64,000 nucleotides of DNA from Thermoanaerobaculia bacterium. GTDB lineage: Bacteria; Acidobacteriota; Thermoanaerobaculia; Multivoradales; JAHEKO01. The notes beneath the pieces were generated by a model, which was not told the origin of the DNA, made no database searches, and was given only the letters and a program-made list of their open reading frames with translations. The stretch is from assembly GCA_947259925.1 (NCBI GenBank), contig CAMYOG010000048.1:1-64000 (forward strand), read 5' to 3'. The position numbers were made by a program, and so were the translations under genes. Each line of letters begins with the position of its first letter. Positions within the stretch are counted from its first letter, which is position 1. Below are positions 18,779-27,415 of this stretch, piece by piece.

Positions 18779-20545
18779 CTACCGCAGCACCGCCGACTCG
18801 CCGCCGGTCTCGGTCGAGAGCGGGAACTCCATGACCGCGCGGGTACCGCCGAGTGGGCGCGCTTCGAGCGTCAACCGGCCGCCGTGCAGGTCGACGATCC
18901 GCCGAGCGAGCGCCAGCCCGAGACCGACGCCCTCGGTCCGGCCGGTGGCGAACGGTCGGAACAGACGTTGGCGAACCTCGTCCGGAATCCCCGGGCCGCG
19001 GTCGTCGACCAGCAGGCTGACGCTCGCGTCACCGCGCCGCAGCTCGACTGTCAACGGTCCGGTGCCTCCCGACTGGCGCTCGGCCTGAGCCGCGTTGTGG
19101 AGCAGGTTCCGGACCGCGCGCTCGAGCAGCTGCGGGTCGCCCTTGATCTCGGTCGCGATCCCCGGATCGCTGCGGACCTCGACCCGTAAGCCCTCGAGCG
19201 CCGGGTCGGCCGCGGCGCGATCGGCGATGGTGCTCAGGTCGAGAGTCTCGAGGCGGGTGGTTCCCGGTCGTGCGAACGACAGGAAGTCCTCCAGAACCCG
19301 CTGGAGGTGATCGGCCTCGCGATGGATCTCGCCCAGGTAGTCGGTGATCGACTCGTCGTCGGGCGCCTTCTCGACCAGCCGCAGGTAGCCCTTCAGGGTC
19401 GCCAGGCTGTTGCGCATCTCGTGGGCGACGCCGGCGGCCAGCTCTCCGACCTGAGCCAGGCTGGTCGCCAGCTGCTCCTCCTCGGAGCGCCGACGCGCCT
19501 CGGTCAGATCGGTGAAGAGGACCAGGAATCCGCGGACGCCGCCGTCGTCGCGGCGTAGCGAGTGCGCGCTCAGCCCGAGAGTCTTGTCGTCGCCTTCCGG
19601 GCCGATCCGGATCTCGCGCCGGTGGATCGACTGCCCGGTCTCGACTACCGCGCTCACGACCTCGAGCAGCTGGGGATACTCACCGATCGCCTCGTCGAGG
19701 GAGATGCCGGTCGGGCGCGGGCGCGGGCCGAGGAGCGCGGCGCCCGCCCGGTTCAGGCTGAGCAGGCGCGCTTTCCGGTCGAGGAGGAGGAGTCCGCTCT
19801 CGAGGCTCGGGCCGAGCGTCCGTTCGAGCGCCGCGATGTCGTCCTCTCCGTTGCCGCTGGCCGGCTCCTGGAGTGCCTTCAGAGCGCTCTCGAAGGTACC
19901 GACCAGGAACGCCAGCTCGTCCTTCTCGCCGGCCTCCTCCGGGCGCGCCTGGCGTGCTCGCTCCAGCATCGTCTCGTACGGCGCGAGCAGGCCACGCACG
20001 TAGAAGACGACGAACAATAGGAGTCCGGCGTTGACCGCGATCACCAGCCAGGTCAGGAGGCGCAGACGCGCCCGCTCGACGGCGAGACGCCCGGCCCGCA
20101 GGTCGACCCGTATGAACAGACCGACGAGCTCGCCCTTGGCCGGCGCGATCGCGGCGATGACGTCGGCGAGACCGTCGCCGGGTCCGAGCACCTGGGGCTG
20201 GTGCAGATCGAGACCCCGGAACGGAGCGAGCTCGTCGTCGGCCGAGGCGGTGCCGCGCTGAAGGATCGGCAGGCCACGCCGATTGAGCAGCGCCAGCCGC
20301 GCCGCCTGGGGTGCCAGCCGCTCGAAGCTGGCGGCGCCTGGCATGCCTTCGGCGGAGACCGCCGTGGCGAGCCGCTCGGCGGCAACCAGGGCCTCCCTGC
20401 GGCGTTCCTCGGTCAGCTCGTCGACCGCGCTCCAGTACAGGCGGAGCGTGAAGATCGAGAGTAGCGCCAGTAGGAAGAGCGCTACCGGGAGCAGGATCAG
20501 GACCTCGCGCCGCAGCCCCAACCGCAGCGCGCGGGCAACCCTCAT
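18779..20545 (-). CDS. Membrane sensor histidine kinase, PilS/NtrB-like
   Basis: 588 aa. Two membrane helices (about 15-38 and 175-200) flank a periplasmic sensor region of about 140 residues; then a HAMP-like linker, a PAS domain (about 245-355), the HisKA dimerisation helix with phospho-acceptor His375 (VAHEMRNSLA) and a HATPase_c domain with N box NLLHNAAQA, G1 DRGPGIP and G2 GVGLGLALARRI. It autophosphorylates and would pass the phosphate to the convergent NtrC/PilR-type regulator. The ATG overlaps the pilD stop by four bases, tying kinase synthesis to prepilin processing. Confidence 0.9.
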   Translation of the reverse strand: MRVARALRLGLRREVLILLPVALFLLALLSIFTLRLYWSAVDELTEERRREALVAAERLATAVSAEGMPGAASFERLAPQAARLALLNRRGLPILQRGTASADDELAPFRGLDLHQPQVLGPGDGLADVIAAIAPAKGELVGLFIRVDLRAGRLAVERARLRLLTWLVIAVNAGLLLFVVFYVRGLLAPYETMLERARQARPEEAGEKDELAFLVGTFESALKALQEPASGNGEDDIAALERTLGPSLESGLLLLDRKARLLSLNRAGAALLGPRPRPTGISLDEAIGEYPQLLEVVSAVVETGQSIHRREIRIGPEGDDKTLGLSAHSLRRDDGGVRGFLVLFTDLTEARRRSEEEQLATSLAQVGELAAGVAHEMRNSLATLKGYLRLVEKAPDDESITDYLGEIHREADHLQRVLEDFLSFARPGTTRLETLDLSTIADRAAADPALEGLRVEVRSDPGIATEIKGDPQLLERAVRNLLHNAAQAERQSGGTGPLTVELRRGDASVSLLVDDRGPGIPDEVRQRLFRPFATGRTEGVGLGLALARRIVDLHGGRLTLEARPLGGTRAVMEFPLSTETGGESAVLR

Positions 20546-21318
20546 ACCAGGAGGATATCTCGGTAGTAGGCGACGATCTGTTCACCCCAGAACAGGGCGA
20601 TGACACCGCCGAGCGCCAGGAACGTGCCGAACGGCAGCTTGGAGCGCAGGTTGAGCTTGCCGGTCAGAACCAGGGCGAGACCGGCCACCGCACCAGCCAG
20701 GGCGCTGATGAAGAGCGTGATCGCGACCCCCTCCCAGCCGAGGAAGGCGCCTACCAGCGCGAGCATGTTGACGTCGCCCATCCCCATGCCCTCTTCCTTG
20801 CGCAGCCAGTACCAGAAGTTGATGGTCAGAACCAGGCCGCCGGCTCCGATCAGCGTGCCGGCGACCGCTTCGAGAAAGGTCGTTCGGGGTAGCCAGGGCT
20901 GCAGGGCCAGCCCCAGGATGATCCCCGGCAAGGTGATTCGATCGGGCAGCAGGTAGTGATCGGCGTCGATCATCGCCAGGGTCAGCATGAGCATGCAGAA
21001 GAGGACCCCGATCGCCGCCTCGATACTCAGGCCGAACCGGGCGGCGCACGCGACGAAGAGCCCGGCGGTCGTCAGCTCGATCAGGGGGTACCGCCACGAG
21101 ATCGGCGCGCTGCAGCGCGCGCAGCGTCCTCGCAGGAGGAGGAAGCTCAAGACCGGAATGTTGTCTCGGAAGCGGATCGAGCCGTCGCAATAGGGACAGC
21201 GGGACCGGGGCATCACGATCGATCGCCCGAGCGGGAGCCGGTGGATGACGACGTTCAGGAAGCTGCCGAAAATGAGGCCGAGGACGGCCGCGTAGAGCAG
21301 GAGAAACTGCGCCGGCAC
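20542..21318 (-). CDS. pilD: Type IV prepilin peptidase / N-methyltransferase
   Basis: 258 aa, GTG start. Polytopic inner-membrane aspartyl protease that cuts class III signal peptides of pilins and pseudopilins at Gly|Phe and N-methylates the new end. Visible: FGSFLNVVIHRLP, the paired CxxC zinc motifs (SRCPYCDGSIRFRDNIP and GRCARCSAPISWRYP), and the aspartates in MIDADHYLLPD and the GMGMGDVNMLALVGAFLGW stretch. Substrates in the window are the two pilins at 22.9-24.2 kb and the prepilin-like proteins at 55.8-57.5 kb. It is upstream of and overlaps the sensor kinase gene. Confidence 0.95.
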   Translation of the reverse strand: MPAQFLLLYAAVLGLIFGSFLNVVIHRLPLGRSIVMPRSRCPYCDGSIRFRDNIPVLSFLLLRGRCARCSAPISWRYPLIELTTAGLFVACAARFGLSIEAAIGVLFCMLMLTLAMIDADHYLLPDRITLPGIILGLALQPWLPRTTFLEAVAGTLIGAGGLVLTINFWYWLRKEEGMGMGDVNMLALVGAFLGWEGVAITLFISALAGAVAGLALVLTGKLNLRSKLPFGTFLALGGVIALFWGEQIVAYYRDILLV

Positions 21319-21411
21319 GGGAGGATTCTAGCCTGCCTTGGCCACTGAAGTTCGTTTCATGAGAGCGCGAATGACAGGGCTGCGGGCGTCGGCGAAGAGG
21401 GCGGGCCAGCC

Positions 21412-22776
21412 TCAGTCGGTGGTACAGGCCCGGACCAGATCGACCGTGGTCCGTACCCCGTCATCGAAAGCGGAGAGCGAGATCTTCTCGTCCGGTCCGT
21501 GGATGCCTCTCATGTCCGGGCCGTCGAGGATGAAGGGCGAGAAGCCGTAGGCCGGGATCGAGCGCTCTCTGAAGTACCGCGAGTCGGTGACGCCGGCGAT
21601 GAACGTCGGCACCACCGGCGCGCGCTGGCTCAGGAAGCTCTCGAAGCAACCGTAGATCTCGGTGTCGGTCGGCGAGGCCGGGGCCTCCGGCGCGCGCAGC
21701 AGAACCTCTACCGTAACGTCCGGTCCGAGGATCTCCTTCACCTCGCCCAGGAAGCGATCGGCGTCGGTGTCCGGGAGCAGCCGGATGTCGACCAGCGCCT
21801 CCGCCCGGCTCGGAGTGACGTTGACCCGATCGCCGCTTACCAGGGTGTTGATCTGGACCGAGTCGACCAGGTAGTTGGGCAGCCCGGGCAGCAGCTCGCG
21901 CTCGGGCTCGGGTGACGCCACGATCTCGTCGAGGCGGTCGACCAGCTCCTGGAAGGTCGAGCCCTGGAGAGCCGCTACGCTCTCGAAATAGCGTCGCACG
22001 TCCGGCGAGACCCGGAAGCTCGGCCGACGCTCCGCGAGCCGGCCGAGTGCCCGCACCAGCCGATGTGGGGCCGTGTGCAGATTCATGCTCGAGCCGTGGC
22101 CGCCGCGTCCCTCGGCCGAGACCCTGAGCCAGAGGGGTCGTTTCTGGGCTACCTCGATGCCCCACCACGCCAGCCGCTCGCGATAGACCCGATTGCTGCC
22201 GCCCTCGCCGAGCACGGCGGCGACCCGCTCGAACAGCTCGCCGTGCTCCGCGAGCAGCCAGCCCGTGCCCTCGATGCCTCCCGCCTCTTCGTCCGCGACC
22301 GCCAGGAAGATCACGTCCCGGGTGAGGGTCGCCCGGCCCCGGTGCAGCTCCAGGAACGCCTCGAGATGCGCGATGCCGAGCGACTTGACGTCGACCGCAC
22401 CGCGCCCCCAGAGTCGTCCATCGCGCACCTCGGCGGCGAAGGCGTCCGACGTCCAGCCCGGTCCCGGCGGCACGACGTCCATGTGGTGCAGGAGGACCAG
22501 CGCACCGCGATCGGGGTGCTCGGAGGTGAGCCTGGCGTAGAGGCTCGGCCGACCACCGGGACTGACCAGGAGCCGGGTCGGAACACCGGCGTCGTTGAGC
22601 GTCCGGCGCAGGAAGCGGGCCGCCAGGTTCTCGTTACCGGGCGGGTTCGAGGTGTCGAGCTCGAGATAGGCCCGCAGGAGATCGCGCGCCTCGCTCGCTC
22701 TGCCGCGGGCCGCGGTGGGGGCCGTCTGAACCAGCAGGACCAGCAGGCACGCGGCCAGGGAGGCGGTGCGGAGCAC
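21412..22776 (-). CDS. M20 family metallopeptidase, exported
   Basis: 454 aa from GTG 22776. N-terminal signal-like hydrophobic segment (LRTASLAACLLVLLVQTAPTAA) predicts export. M20 features: first metal ligands in LLHHMDVVPPG, GRGAVDVKS with the bridging Asp, catalytic Glu in DEEAGGIEG, and a dimerisation/lid domain in between. Such enzymes remove N-terminal or N-acyl groups from peptides with two zinc ions. It lies downstream of a pilin gene and its terminator, on the same strand. A second, quite different M20 gene flanks the pilin pair on the other side. Substrate unknown. Confidence 0.9.
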   Translation of the reverse strand: MLRTASLAACLLVLLVQTAPTAARGRASEARDLLRAYLELDTSNPPGNENLAARFLRRTLNDAGVPTRLLVSPGGRPSLYARLTSEHPDRGALVLLHHMDVVPPGPGWTSDAFAAEVRDGRLWGRGAVDVKSLGIAHLEAFLELHRGRATLTRDVIFLAVADEEAGGIEGTGWLLAEHGELFERVAAVLGEGGSNRVYRERLAWWGIEVAQKRPLWLRVSAEGRGGHGSSMNLHTAPHRLVRALGRLAERRPSFRVSPDVRRYFESVAALQGSTFQELVDRLDEIVASPEPERELLPGLPNYLVDSVQINTLVSGDRVNVTPSRAEALVDIRLLPDTDADRFLGEVKEILGPDVTVEVLLRAPEAPASPTDTEIYGCFESFLSQRAPVVPTFIAGVTDSRYFRERSIPAYGFSPFILDGPDMRGIHGPDEKISLSAFDDGVRTTVDLVRACTTD

Positions 22777-22810
22777 TGGTCGTGATCTTAGCAAGGGGTC
22801 GCCCGGACAC

Positions 22811-22840
22811 AGGAAAGGCGCCGGCAGAGCCGGCGCCTCT
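22811..22840 (-). terminator. Rho-independent terminator after pilin gene 1
   Basis: Perfect 10-base stem (AGGCGCCGGC / GCCGGCGCCT, bases 22816-22838) with a 3-base loop. On the minus strand it is followed by TTTCCT, a short U-rich run, and lies 25 bases after the pilin stop. Confidence 0.75.
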
Positions 22841-22864
22841 CGAATGAACTTCTTGTGCTCGTGG

Positions 22865-23422
22865 CTACTGCACCTGAACACCAGCCGGGTACCGGACGAA
22901 GAAGCCGTCCGCCCAGACGATGTCCTGGTCGTAGTCGGTGGCGATGAACGGACCCATGGTGTACGAGCTGGCGGCCGTCTGGCTGTCGTCGCCGTTGTCG
23001 CGACCGCCGCTCCAGATCGCCATGTACTGGGGATCGAGCGGCGACGGAGCGTGCAAGTACTCGTAGGTCCCGCCCCAACCGTCACGGTTCGGAACCTCCT
23101 GGATGTAGAAGATGCCGCTCGCGTTGTAGAGCGTCTGCAGGAGCTCGTCCCCGGTCAGCGTCGTGGCCAACGGGCCCATGTCGTACGTGTTGGCGGCCGC
23201 GCCAGCAGCGGCGGCGCCGACCTGATCGGTGAGCCACGAGAACCAGGCAGCTCCGACGTTCCGCATGTCGCCAACGGAGCGCTTCTGCTTGGCCTTCTGC
23301 AGCGCGTCGAGCAGGTTCGGGATGAGGATTGCCGCGATGATGCCGATGATCGCGACAACGATCAGCAGCTCGATCAGGGTGAAACCCTTCTGGCCGCGGC
23401 GGCGAGTGAGATTGCGCATCAT
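22865..23422 (-). CDS. Type IV pilin / GspG-like prepilin 1
   Basis: 185 aa. Class III signal: 12-13 basic residues, then Gly|Phe cleavage and the pilin helix GFTLIELLIVVAIIGI with Glu5 of the mature chain. The C-terminal half has the GspG-type pattern (RDGWGGTYEY, YMAIWSGGRDNGDD, DYDQDIVWADGFFVRYP), which in GspG forms a calcium site. AGGAG precedes the ATG. A near-consensus sigma-54 promoter lies 61-76 bases upstream and a strong terminator follows, so it is its own transcript. It is a paralogue of the next gene (same length, C-terminus identical). Probably the major pilin or pseudopilin, processed by the nearby PilD. Confidence 0.9.
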   Translation of the reverse strand: MMRNLTRRRGQKGFTLIELLIVVAIIGIIAAILIPNLLDALQKAKQKRSVGDMRNVGAAWFSWLTDQVGAAAAGAAANTYDMGPLATTLTGDELLQTLYNASGIFYIQEVPNRDGWGGTYEYLHAPSPLDPQYMAIWSGGRDNGDDSQTAASSYTMGPFIATDYDQDIVWADGFFVRYPAGVQVQ

Positions 23423-23482
23423 GTCTGCTTCTCCTATTCGTACTTATCCGGTTGATACGTCGTCTGCCTCCACCCCGTCTAG

Positions 23483-23498
23483 AGCAGGGAGCGTGCCA
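23483..23498 (-). promoter_or_regulatory. Sigma-54 (-24/-12) promoter for pilin gene 1
   Basis: Minus-strand TGGCACGCTCCCTGCT. It matches the known consensus TGGCACG-N4-TTGCW at every position but one and keeps the required GG-N10-GC spacing. It sits in the non-coding gap between the two pilin genes, upstream of pilin 1, with an expected start near base 23472 and a leader of about 50 bases. The NtrC/PilR-type activator and kinase a few kb away are the obvious regulators. Confidence 0.7.
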
Positions 23499-23554
23499 GG
23501 TCCCGGAACCTGCTAAAAACCTGTGTTTTTGGGGCTAGATAGGCCTCTCAGCGA

Positions 23555-23589
23555 CAAAAATTGACAACCGCCTGGCCTCCGGTTGTCAA
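23555..23589 (-). terminator. Rho-independent terminator after pilin gene 2
   Basis: 10-base stem TTGACAACCG / CGGTTGTCAA (23561-23570 and 23580-23589) with a 9-base loop; on the minus strand the arm runs into AATTTTTG. It is 38 bases after the pilin 2 stop and before the sigma-54 promoter of pilin 1, separating the two transcripts. Confidence 0.75.
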
Positions 23590-23627
23590 CCTGGAGCGCC
23601 TGGGACCTGGTGGCAGGGCGCGCGGTC

Positions 23628-24185
23628 CTACTGGACCTGGACGCCGGCCGGATATCGGACGAAGAAGCCGTCCGCCCAGACGATGTCCTGATCGTAGTCG
23701 GTGGCGATGAACGGACCCATGGTGTAGGAGCTGTCGTGGGTCTGACTGTTGTCGCCGTTGTCGCGACCGCCGCTCCAAATCGCCATGAACTGGCGATCGA
23801 GCGGCGAAGAGGCGTGCATGTACTCGTAGCTCCCACCCCAACCGTCGCGGTTCGGGACCTCCTGGATGTAGAAGATGCCGTTGGGGTTGTAGAGGGTCTG
23901 CAGGAGCTCGTCGCCGGTCAGCTGGGTGCCCAGGGCGCTCATGTCGTAGGTGTTGGTGGTCGAGCCGCCGGCCGCGGCGCCCACCTGATCGGTGAGCCAG
24001 GAGAACCAGGCCGTTCCGACACTACGCATGTCGCCGACGGTGCGCTTCTGTTTGGCCTTCTGCAGTGCGTCGAGGAGATTGGGAATCAGAATCGCGGCGA
24101 TGATGCCGATGATCGCGACCACGATCAGGAGCTCAATGAGCGTAAACCCGGCGCTCGATCGCCGGCGAGCTTGCAGGCAGTTCAT
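23628..24185 (-). CDS. Type IV pilin / GspG-like prepilin 2
   Basis: 185 aa from ATG 24185 with GAGGGG upstream; an earlier in-frame ATG adds 15 residues not seen in the paralogue. Signal SSAG|FTLIELLIVVAIIG. It aligns end to end with pilin 1 without gaps after the signal; the last 28 residues are identical, with changes concentrated in the middle (the NTYDMSALGTQL region and the NPNGIF turn) and in the leader. The same GspG-like WG...Y and DYDQD features are present. No sigma-54 motif is visible upstream, so regulation probably differs from pilin 1. Confidence 0.9.
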   Translation of the reverse strand: MNCLQARRRSSAGFTLIELLIVVAIIGIIAAILIPNLLDALQKAKQKRTVGDMRSVGTAWFSWLTDQVGAAAGGSTTNTYDMSALGTQLTGDELLQTLYNPNGIFYIQEVPNRDGWGGSYEYMHASSPLDRQFMAIWSGGRDNGDNSQTHDSSYTMGPFIATDYDQDIVWADGFFVRYPAGVQVQ

Positions 24186-24212
24186 GATCCGATCCCCTCT
24201 AGCGCTAACAGG

Positions 24213-24231
24213 GATGCCCCAGCGGGGCATT
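24213..24231 (-). terminator. Hairpin between M20 gene and pilin gene 2
   Basis: ATGCCCC / GGGGCAT arms (24214-24220 and 24224-24230) with a 3-base loop, 42 bases after the upstream M20 stop and 28 bases before the pilin 2 start. No U-tract on either strand, so it may be a weak terminator or a stabilising 5' leader hairpin of the pilin mRNA. Confidence 0.35.
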
Positions 24232-24272
24232 CCAGGAGCGCTGCACGTTACCAGAGGGCCGTCAGGGGATCG

Positions 24273-25694
24273 TCAGCCGGCGAGGTTGTCGAGCACCTCG
24301 ACGTAGAGGTCGAGGCCGGTCAGAAACCCGGGCAGCGAGATGCGCTCGTCCACGGCATCGACCCGGTAGGTGTCGGTGCTGAAGATCATGAATGGCGAGA
24401 AGCCGTACGACGGGATTCCGGCCTCCCGAAAGAAGCGCGAATCGGTGGCGCTCCAGGGCAGGAAGTGCGGCCCGACTAGGGTGTCGGGATAGTACTCCCG
24501 GATGGTGCCGAGCACGGTCTGAAACGCGGGGTGGTCCACCGGGCTGCCGCCCGGGGCCCCGAGCGGCGGCTCGGTGGCGACCGCGACGCCGTGCAACAGC
24601 CACTCGGGCAGCAGCCGCTCGCGCAACGCGTCAACGTCGCTGTCCTCGAGCAGATGGAGAAAGATCCTCATCCGGTAGCCGCCCTCGGGGTCCTCCTCGA
24701 TCGGGAAGGTCGCCACCTCCTCGCGATAGCCCGCCTTGAGGTAATTGGGCAGCTGGGCGAACTGCCGGTGATCGAGAAGCGTCTCGGAGGCGTTGACCAC
24801 CAGCTCCTGGTAGAGGGGGCTGTCACGGGATGGACCGTAGGCCTTCGAGAAGATCTCCACTTCAGGAGTCAAACGCCAGATCTGGTTGGCCTGGCTCCAG
24901 TCCGCGATCTCCCGCTTGAGCTCCTCCAGACGCTCGCGGCTGTCGGAGCAGGCCCACAGGGTGGCGAACTGCTTCTGCGCGAACTCGACGCCCCAGAACT
25001 TGATCTCCTGCTGGCTCTTCGGCTCGACGATGCCGCCCTCGGTCAGCACGACCATGAAGCGCCCGACCAGCTCCGGGTGGTTCTCGAGCACCCAGCGCAC
25101 GCCGAGGTCACTGCCGGTCTCCTCGCCGCTGGTGGCCAGGAAGATCACCGAGAACTCCGGCTTCCGGTCCCGCTTGGCCAGATCCTGCATGGCGCGTAGC
25201 TGCGTGATGGTCACGCTTTTCATGTCGAACACGCCGCGGCCGTAGATCCACGGACCTCGTACCTCGCCGCCGAACGGCGGGTGGCCCCACAGGTCGGAGT
25301 CCTTGATCTCGTAGACGTCGATGTGATTGTGCAGGACGATCGCCTCGCGTCGCTTCCCCTCCAGGATGCCCCACATGTTGGCGTGACCGTCGCCCAGGCG
25401 CTCGACGTGGGTGGGAATACCGACTGCCTCGAGCTGCGCGGCCAGGAACTCGGCGCCCGCGACCTCGCTGCCGGTGGCGCGGGTCGTATCGATCCGGACG
25501 TAGTCGCGAAAGAGCTGGACGTCCGGGTGCGCGAGGAGCTCTTCCTCGGTCCAGACCTTCTCCGGCGGTGGCCGGAAGAACGTGTTCAGGACCCAGGTGC
25601 CGCCGATGAGCGCCGCGAGCCCGGCCGCGATGACCGAGTAGCTGATGATCCGGTACTTGCGGCGTCGTACCGGATCGATCTTTATCAGCTCCAT
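24273..25694 (-). CDS. M20 family metallopeptidase, membrane-anchored
   Basis: 473 aa from ATG 25694 (an ATG 48 bases earlier is possible). A signal anchor at about 14-35 follows a basic N-terminus (DPVRRRKYR), so the catalytic domain is predicted in the periplasm. Zinc-site motifs: VLHNHIDVYEI, GRGVFDMKS, and the catalytic Glu in TSGEETGSDLG. C-terminal WSATDSRFFREAGIPSYGFSPF is typical of the carboxypeptidase/dipeptidase M20 branch. It is upstream of the pilin pair on the same strand and only distantly similar to the other M20 gene. Substrate unknown. Confidence 0.88.
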   Translation of the reverse strand: MELIKIDPVRRRKYRIISYSVIAAGLAALIGGTWVLNTFFRPPPEKVWTEEELLAHPDVQLFRDYVRIDTTRATGSEVAGAEFLAAQLEAVGIPTHVERLGDGHANMWGILEGKRREAIVLHNHIDVYEIKDSDLWGHPPFGGEVRGPWIYGRGVFDMKSVTITQLRAMQDLAKRDRKPEFSVIFLATSGEETGSDLGVRWVLENHPELVGRFMVVLTEGGIVEPKSQQEIKFWGVEFAQKQFATLWACSDSRERLEELKREIADWSQANQIWRLTPEVEIFSKAYGPSRDSPLYQELVVNASETLLDHRQFAQLPNYLKAGYREEVATFPIEEDPEGGYRMRIFLHLLEDSDVDALRERLLPEWLLHGVAVATEPPLGAPGGSPVDHPAFQTVLGTIREYYPDTLVGPHFLPWSATDSRFFREAGIPSYGFSPFMIFSTDTYRVDAVDERISLPGFLTGLDLYVEVLDNLAG

Positions 25695-25774
25695 CGGTGA
25701 CGGAGTATACGGATCGCGAGCCCTGAAGCTGTGGCATGCCAACTCCGGGCCCCGGGGTCCGGTAGCATGGCGAA

Positions 25775-27415
25775 GTGCAGGACGCAGGCGATTCCGTCCG
25801 GCTCGAGCCGCCGGCGCGCCCCCGCTGGTCGCTCTGGCTGATCCTCGGTCTGGCGCTCGCGGTCGCCCTGCTCTACGTCGGCTCCGAAGCGTTCCTGTTC
25901 GACGGCCGCCTGGGGCTGCCGCTCGACGACTCCTGGATCCATCTCAACTTCGCGCGCAACCTGGCCGCGGGCGAGGGATTGTCGTTCAATCCTGGCGAGC
26001 TGGTGACGGGCAGCACCGCACCGCTCTGGACCGGCCTGCTGTCGCTGGTCTACCTGCTGCCGGGTAGCCCGGTGGTCTGGACCAAGCTGATCGGCATCGC
26101 GCTCTTCCTGTTGATGGCGGATCTGGTCTTCAGGATCTCGCGTGAGCTGGGCCTCGGCGTCGGGTTGGCGATGCTGGCGGCGGTGCTGACTGTCCTGACC
26201 GAGTGGATGGTCTGGTCGGCGCTCTCGGGACTCGAGATTCCGCTCTTCCTGGTGCTGTCGCTCGGTGGGATCCTGCTGCACCTGCGCGAGCGGCAGGCGG
26301 GCGGTCCGCCGGTCTCGCTGGCGCTCCTGGCCCTGGCGTGCCTGGCGAGGCCCGAGGGTCAGCTCCTCCTGCTACTCGCCTTCGTCGACCGGCTGGTGCT
26401 GTTCGAGCGCGACCCGAAGGGTGCTCTCGTCTGCCGCCGCGGGGACCTCGCGCCGCTCCTCGGCGGCCTGGCGCTGGCGGCCGTCCTGCTCTTTCCGATG
26501 TTGGCGTTCAATCTTGCGATCGCGGACTCGCCGGTGCCGACGACGTTCGGCGCCAAGGTGCCGCCGTCCCTCGAGCCGGGGGGCGTCAACCTGCTGCCGT
26601 CGCTGCGCTACCTGCACCGGGCGCCGATCGACATTCTGTTCCGGTCGCAGCCGTACATGGTGCTGCTCGCCGGCGCCGGCCTCTTGGCCCTGATCGGCCG
26701 GCTCGGAACGGAGCGGGATCGCGGACTCCTGCTCGGCACCTGGCTGGTCGGGCTACCGCTCGCCTACGGGGTCGTCTCGTCGATCAGCGGCGAGACCGTC
26801 GCCGGGAACTTCGGCCGCTACTTCTTTCCGCTCTATCCGATCGTCGTCATCGTCGGCGTCGTCGGTCTCGAACGGGTCTCCGATCTCCTGACGGGGGGCC
26901 TCCGGGTCGGCAGCTATCGCGCGCCGATCCGGGTTCTCCTCGTGGCCCTGCTGCTCTGGCCGAGCGCCGTCGGAACGCTGCGTGGCTCGCAGCGCTACGT
27001 CCAGTCGATCGCCAACGTGTACGACGGCAACGTCAAGGCTGCGCGCTGGCTGAGCGAGCGGGTCCCTCCGGAGGCGGTGATCGCCGTGACCGACATCGGG
27101 GTCTTCGGCTACATGCTGCCGAACCGCATCATCGATCTCGCCGGGATCGCGCATCCAGAGGCTCGGCGCGCCCGCTACCAGGCGGCCGCCGAAGGACGGC
27201 TCGCCGACGAGGGCACGCTGCGCTACCTGGGCGAGCAGCAACCGGACTTCCTGGCCATCTTCCCGGCCTGGTTTCCGGCGTTGGTCGCCGAGGGATCGCC
27301 GTTCACCGAGCTCGAGCGCTTCGAGGTCCCCGACAACATCACCCTGTTCAGCGACCAGATCGTGATCTATTCGACGCCCTGGACCAGCAGCCGGCTACCG
27401 ACCAACGTCCCCTGA
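25775..27415 (+). CDS. GT-C fold membrane glycosyltransferase, AftB-like
   Basis: 546 aa, GTG start, about ten membrane helices. The first loop has LPLDDSWIHLNFARNLAAGEG followed by NPGELVTGSTAPLWT; the DD motif and this sequence resemble GT-C enzymes that use polyprenyl-phosphate sugars, in particular the arabinofuranosyltransferase AftB group. The C-terminal soluble part (about 400-546) is periplasmic. It is the first plus-strand gene of the surface-glycan region and converges on the arylsulfotransferase-like gene with a 21-base overlap. Donor and acceptor are unknown; a DPPR-synthase-like gene 10 kb away could supply a pentose-phosphate lipid. Confidence 0.75.
   Translation: MQDAGDSVRLEPPARPRWSLWLILGLALAVALLYVGSEAFLFDGRLGLPLDDSWIHLNFARNLAAGEGLSFNPGELVTGSTAPLWTGLLSLVYLLPGSPVVWTKLIGIALFLLMADLVFRISRELGLGVGLAMLAAVLTVLTEWMVWSALSGLEIPLFLVLSLGGILLHLRERQAGGPPVSLALLALACLARPEGQLLLLLAFVDRLVLFERDPKGALVCRRGDLAPLLGGLALAAVLLFPMLAFNLAIADSPVPTTFGAKVPPSLEPGGVNLLPSLRYLHRAPIDILFRSQPYMVLLAGAGLLALIGRLGTERDRGLLLGTWLVGLPLAYGVVSSISGETVAGNFGRYFFPLYPIVVIVGVVGLERVSDLLTGGLRVGSYRAPIRVLLVALLLWPSAVGTLRGSQRYVQSIANVYDGNVKAARWLSERVPPEAVIAVTDIGVFGYMLPNRIIDLAGIAHPEARRARYQAAAEGRLADEGTLRYLGEQQPDFLAIFPAWFPALVAEGSPFTELERFEVPDNITLFSDQIVIYSTPWTSSRLPTNVP

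Noticed and set aside
24186..24300. Search for a sigma-54 box before pilin gene 2
   Set aside because: Closest candidates have GG-N9-GC or GG-N11-GC spacing, which does not support sigma-54 binding.
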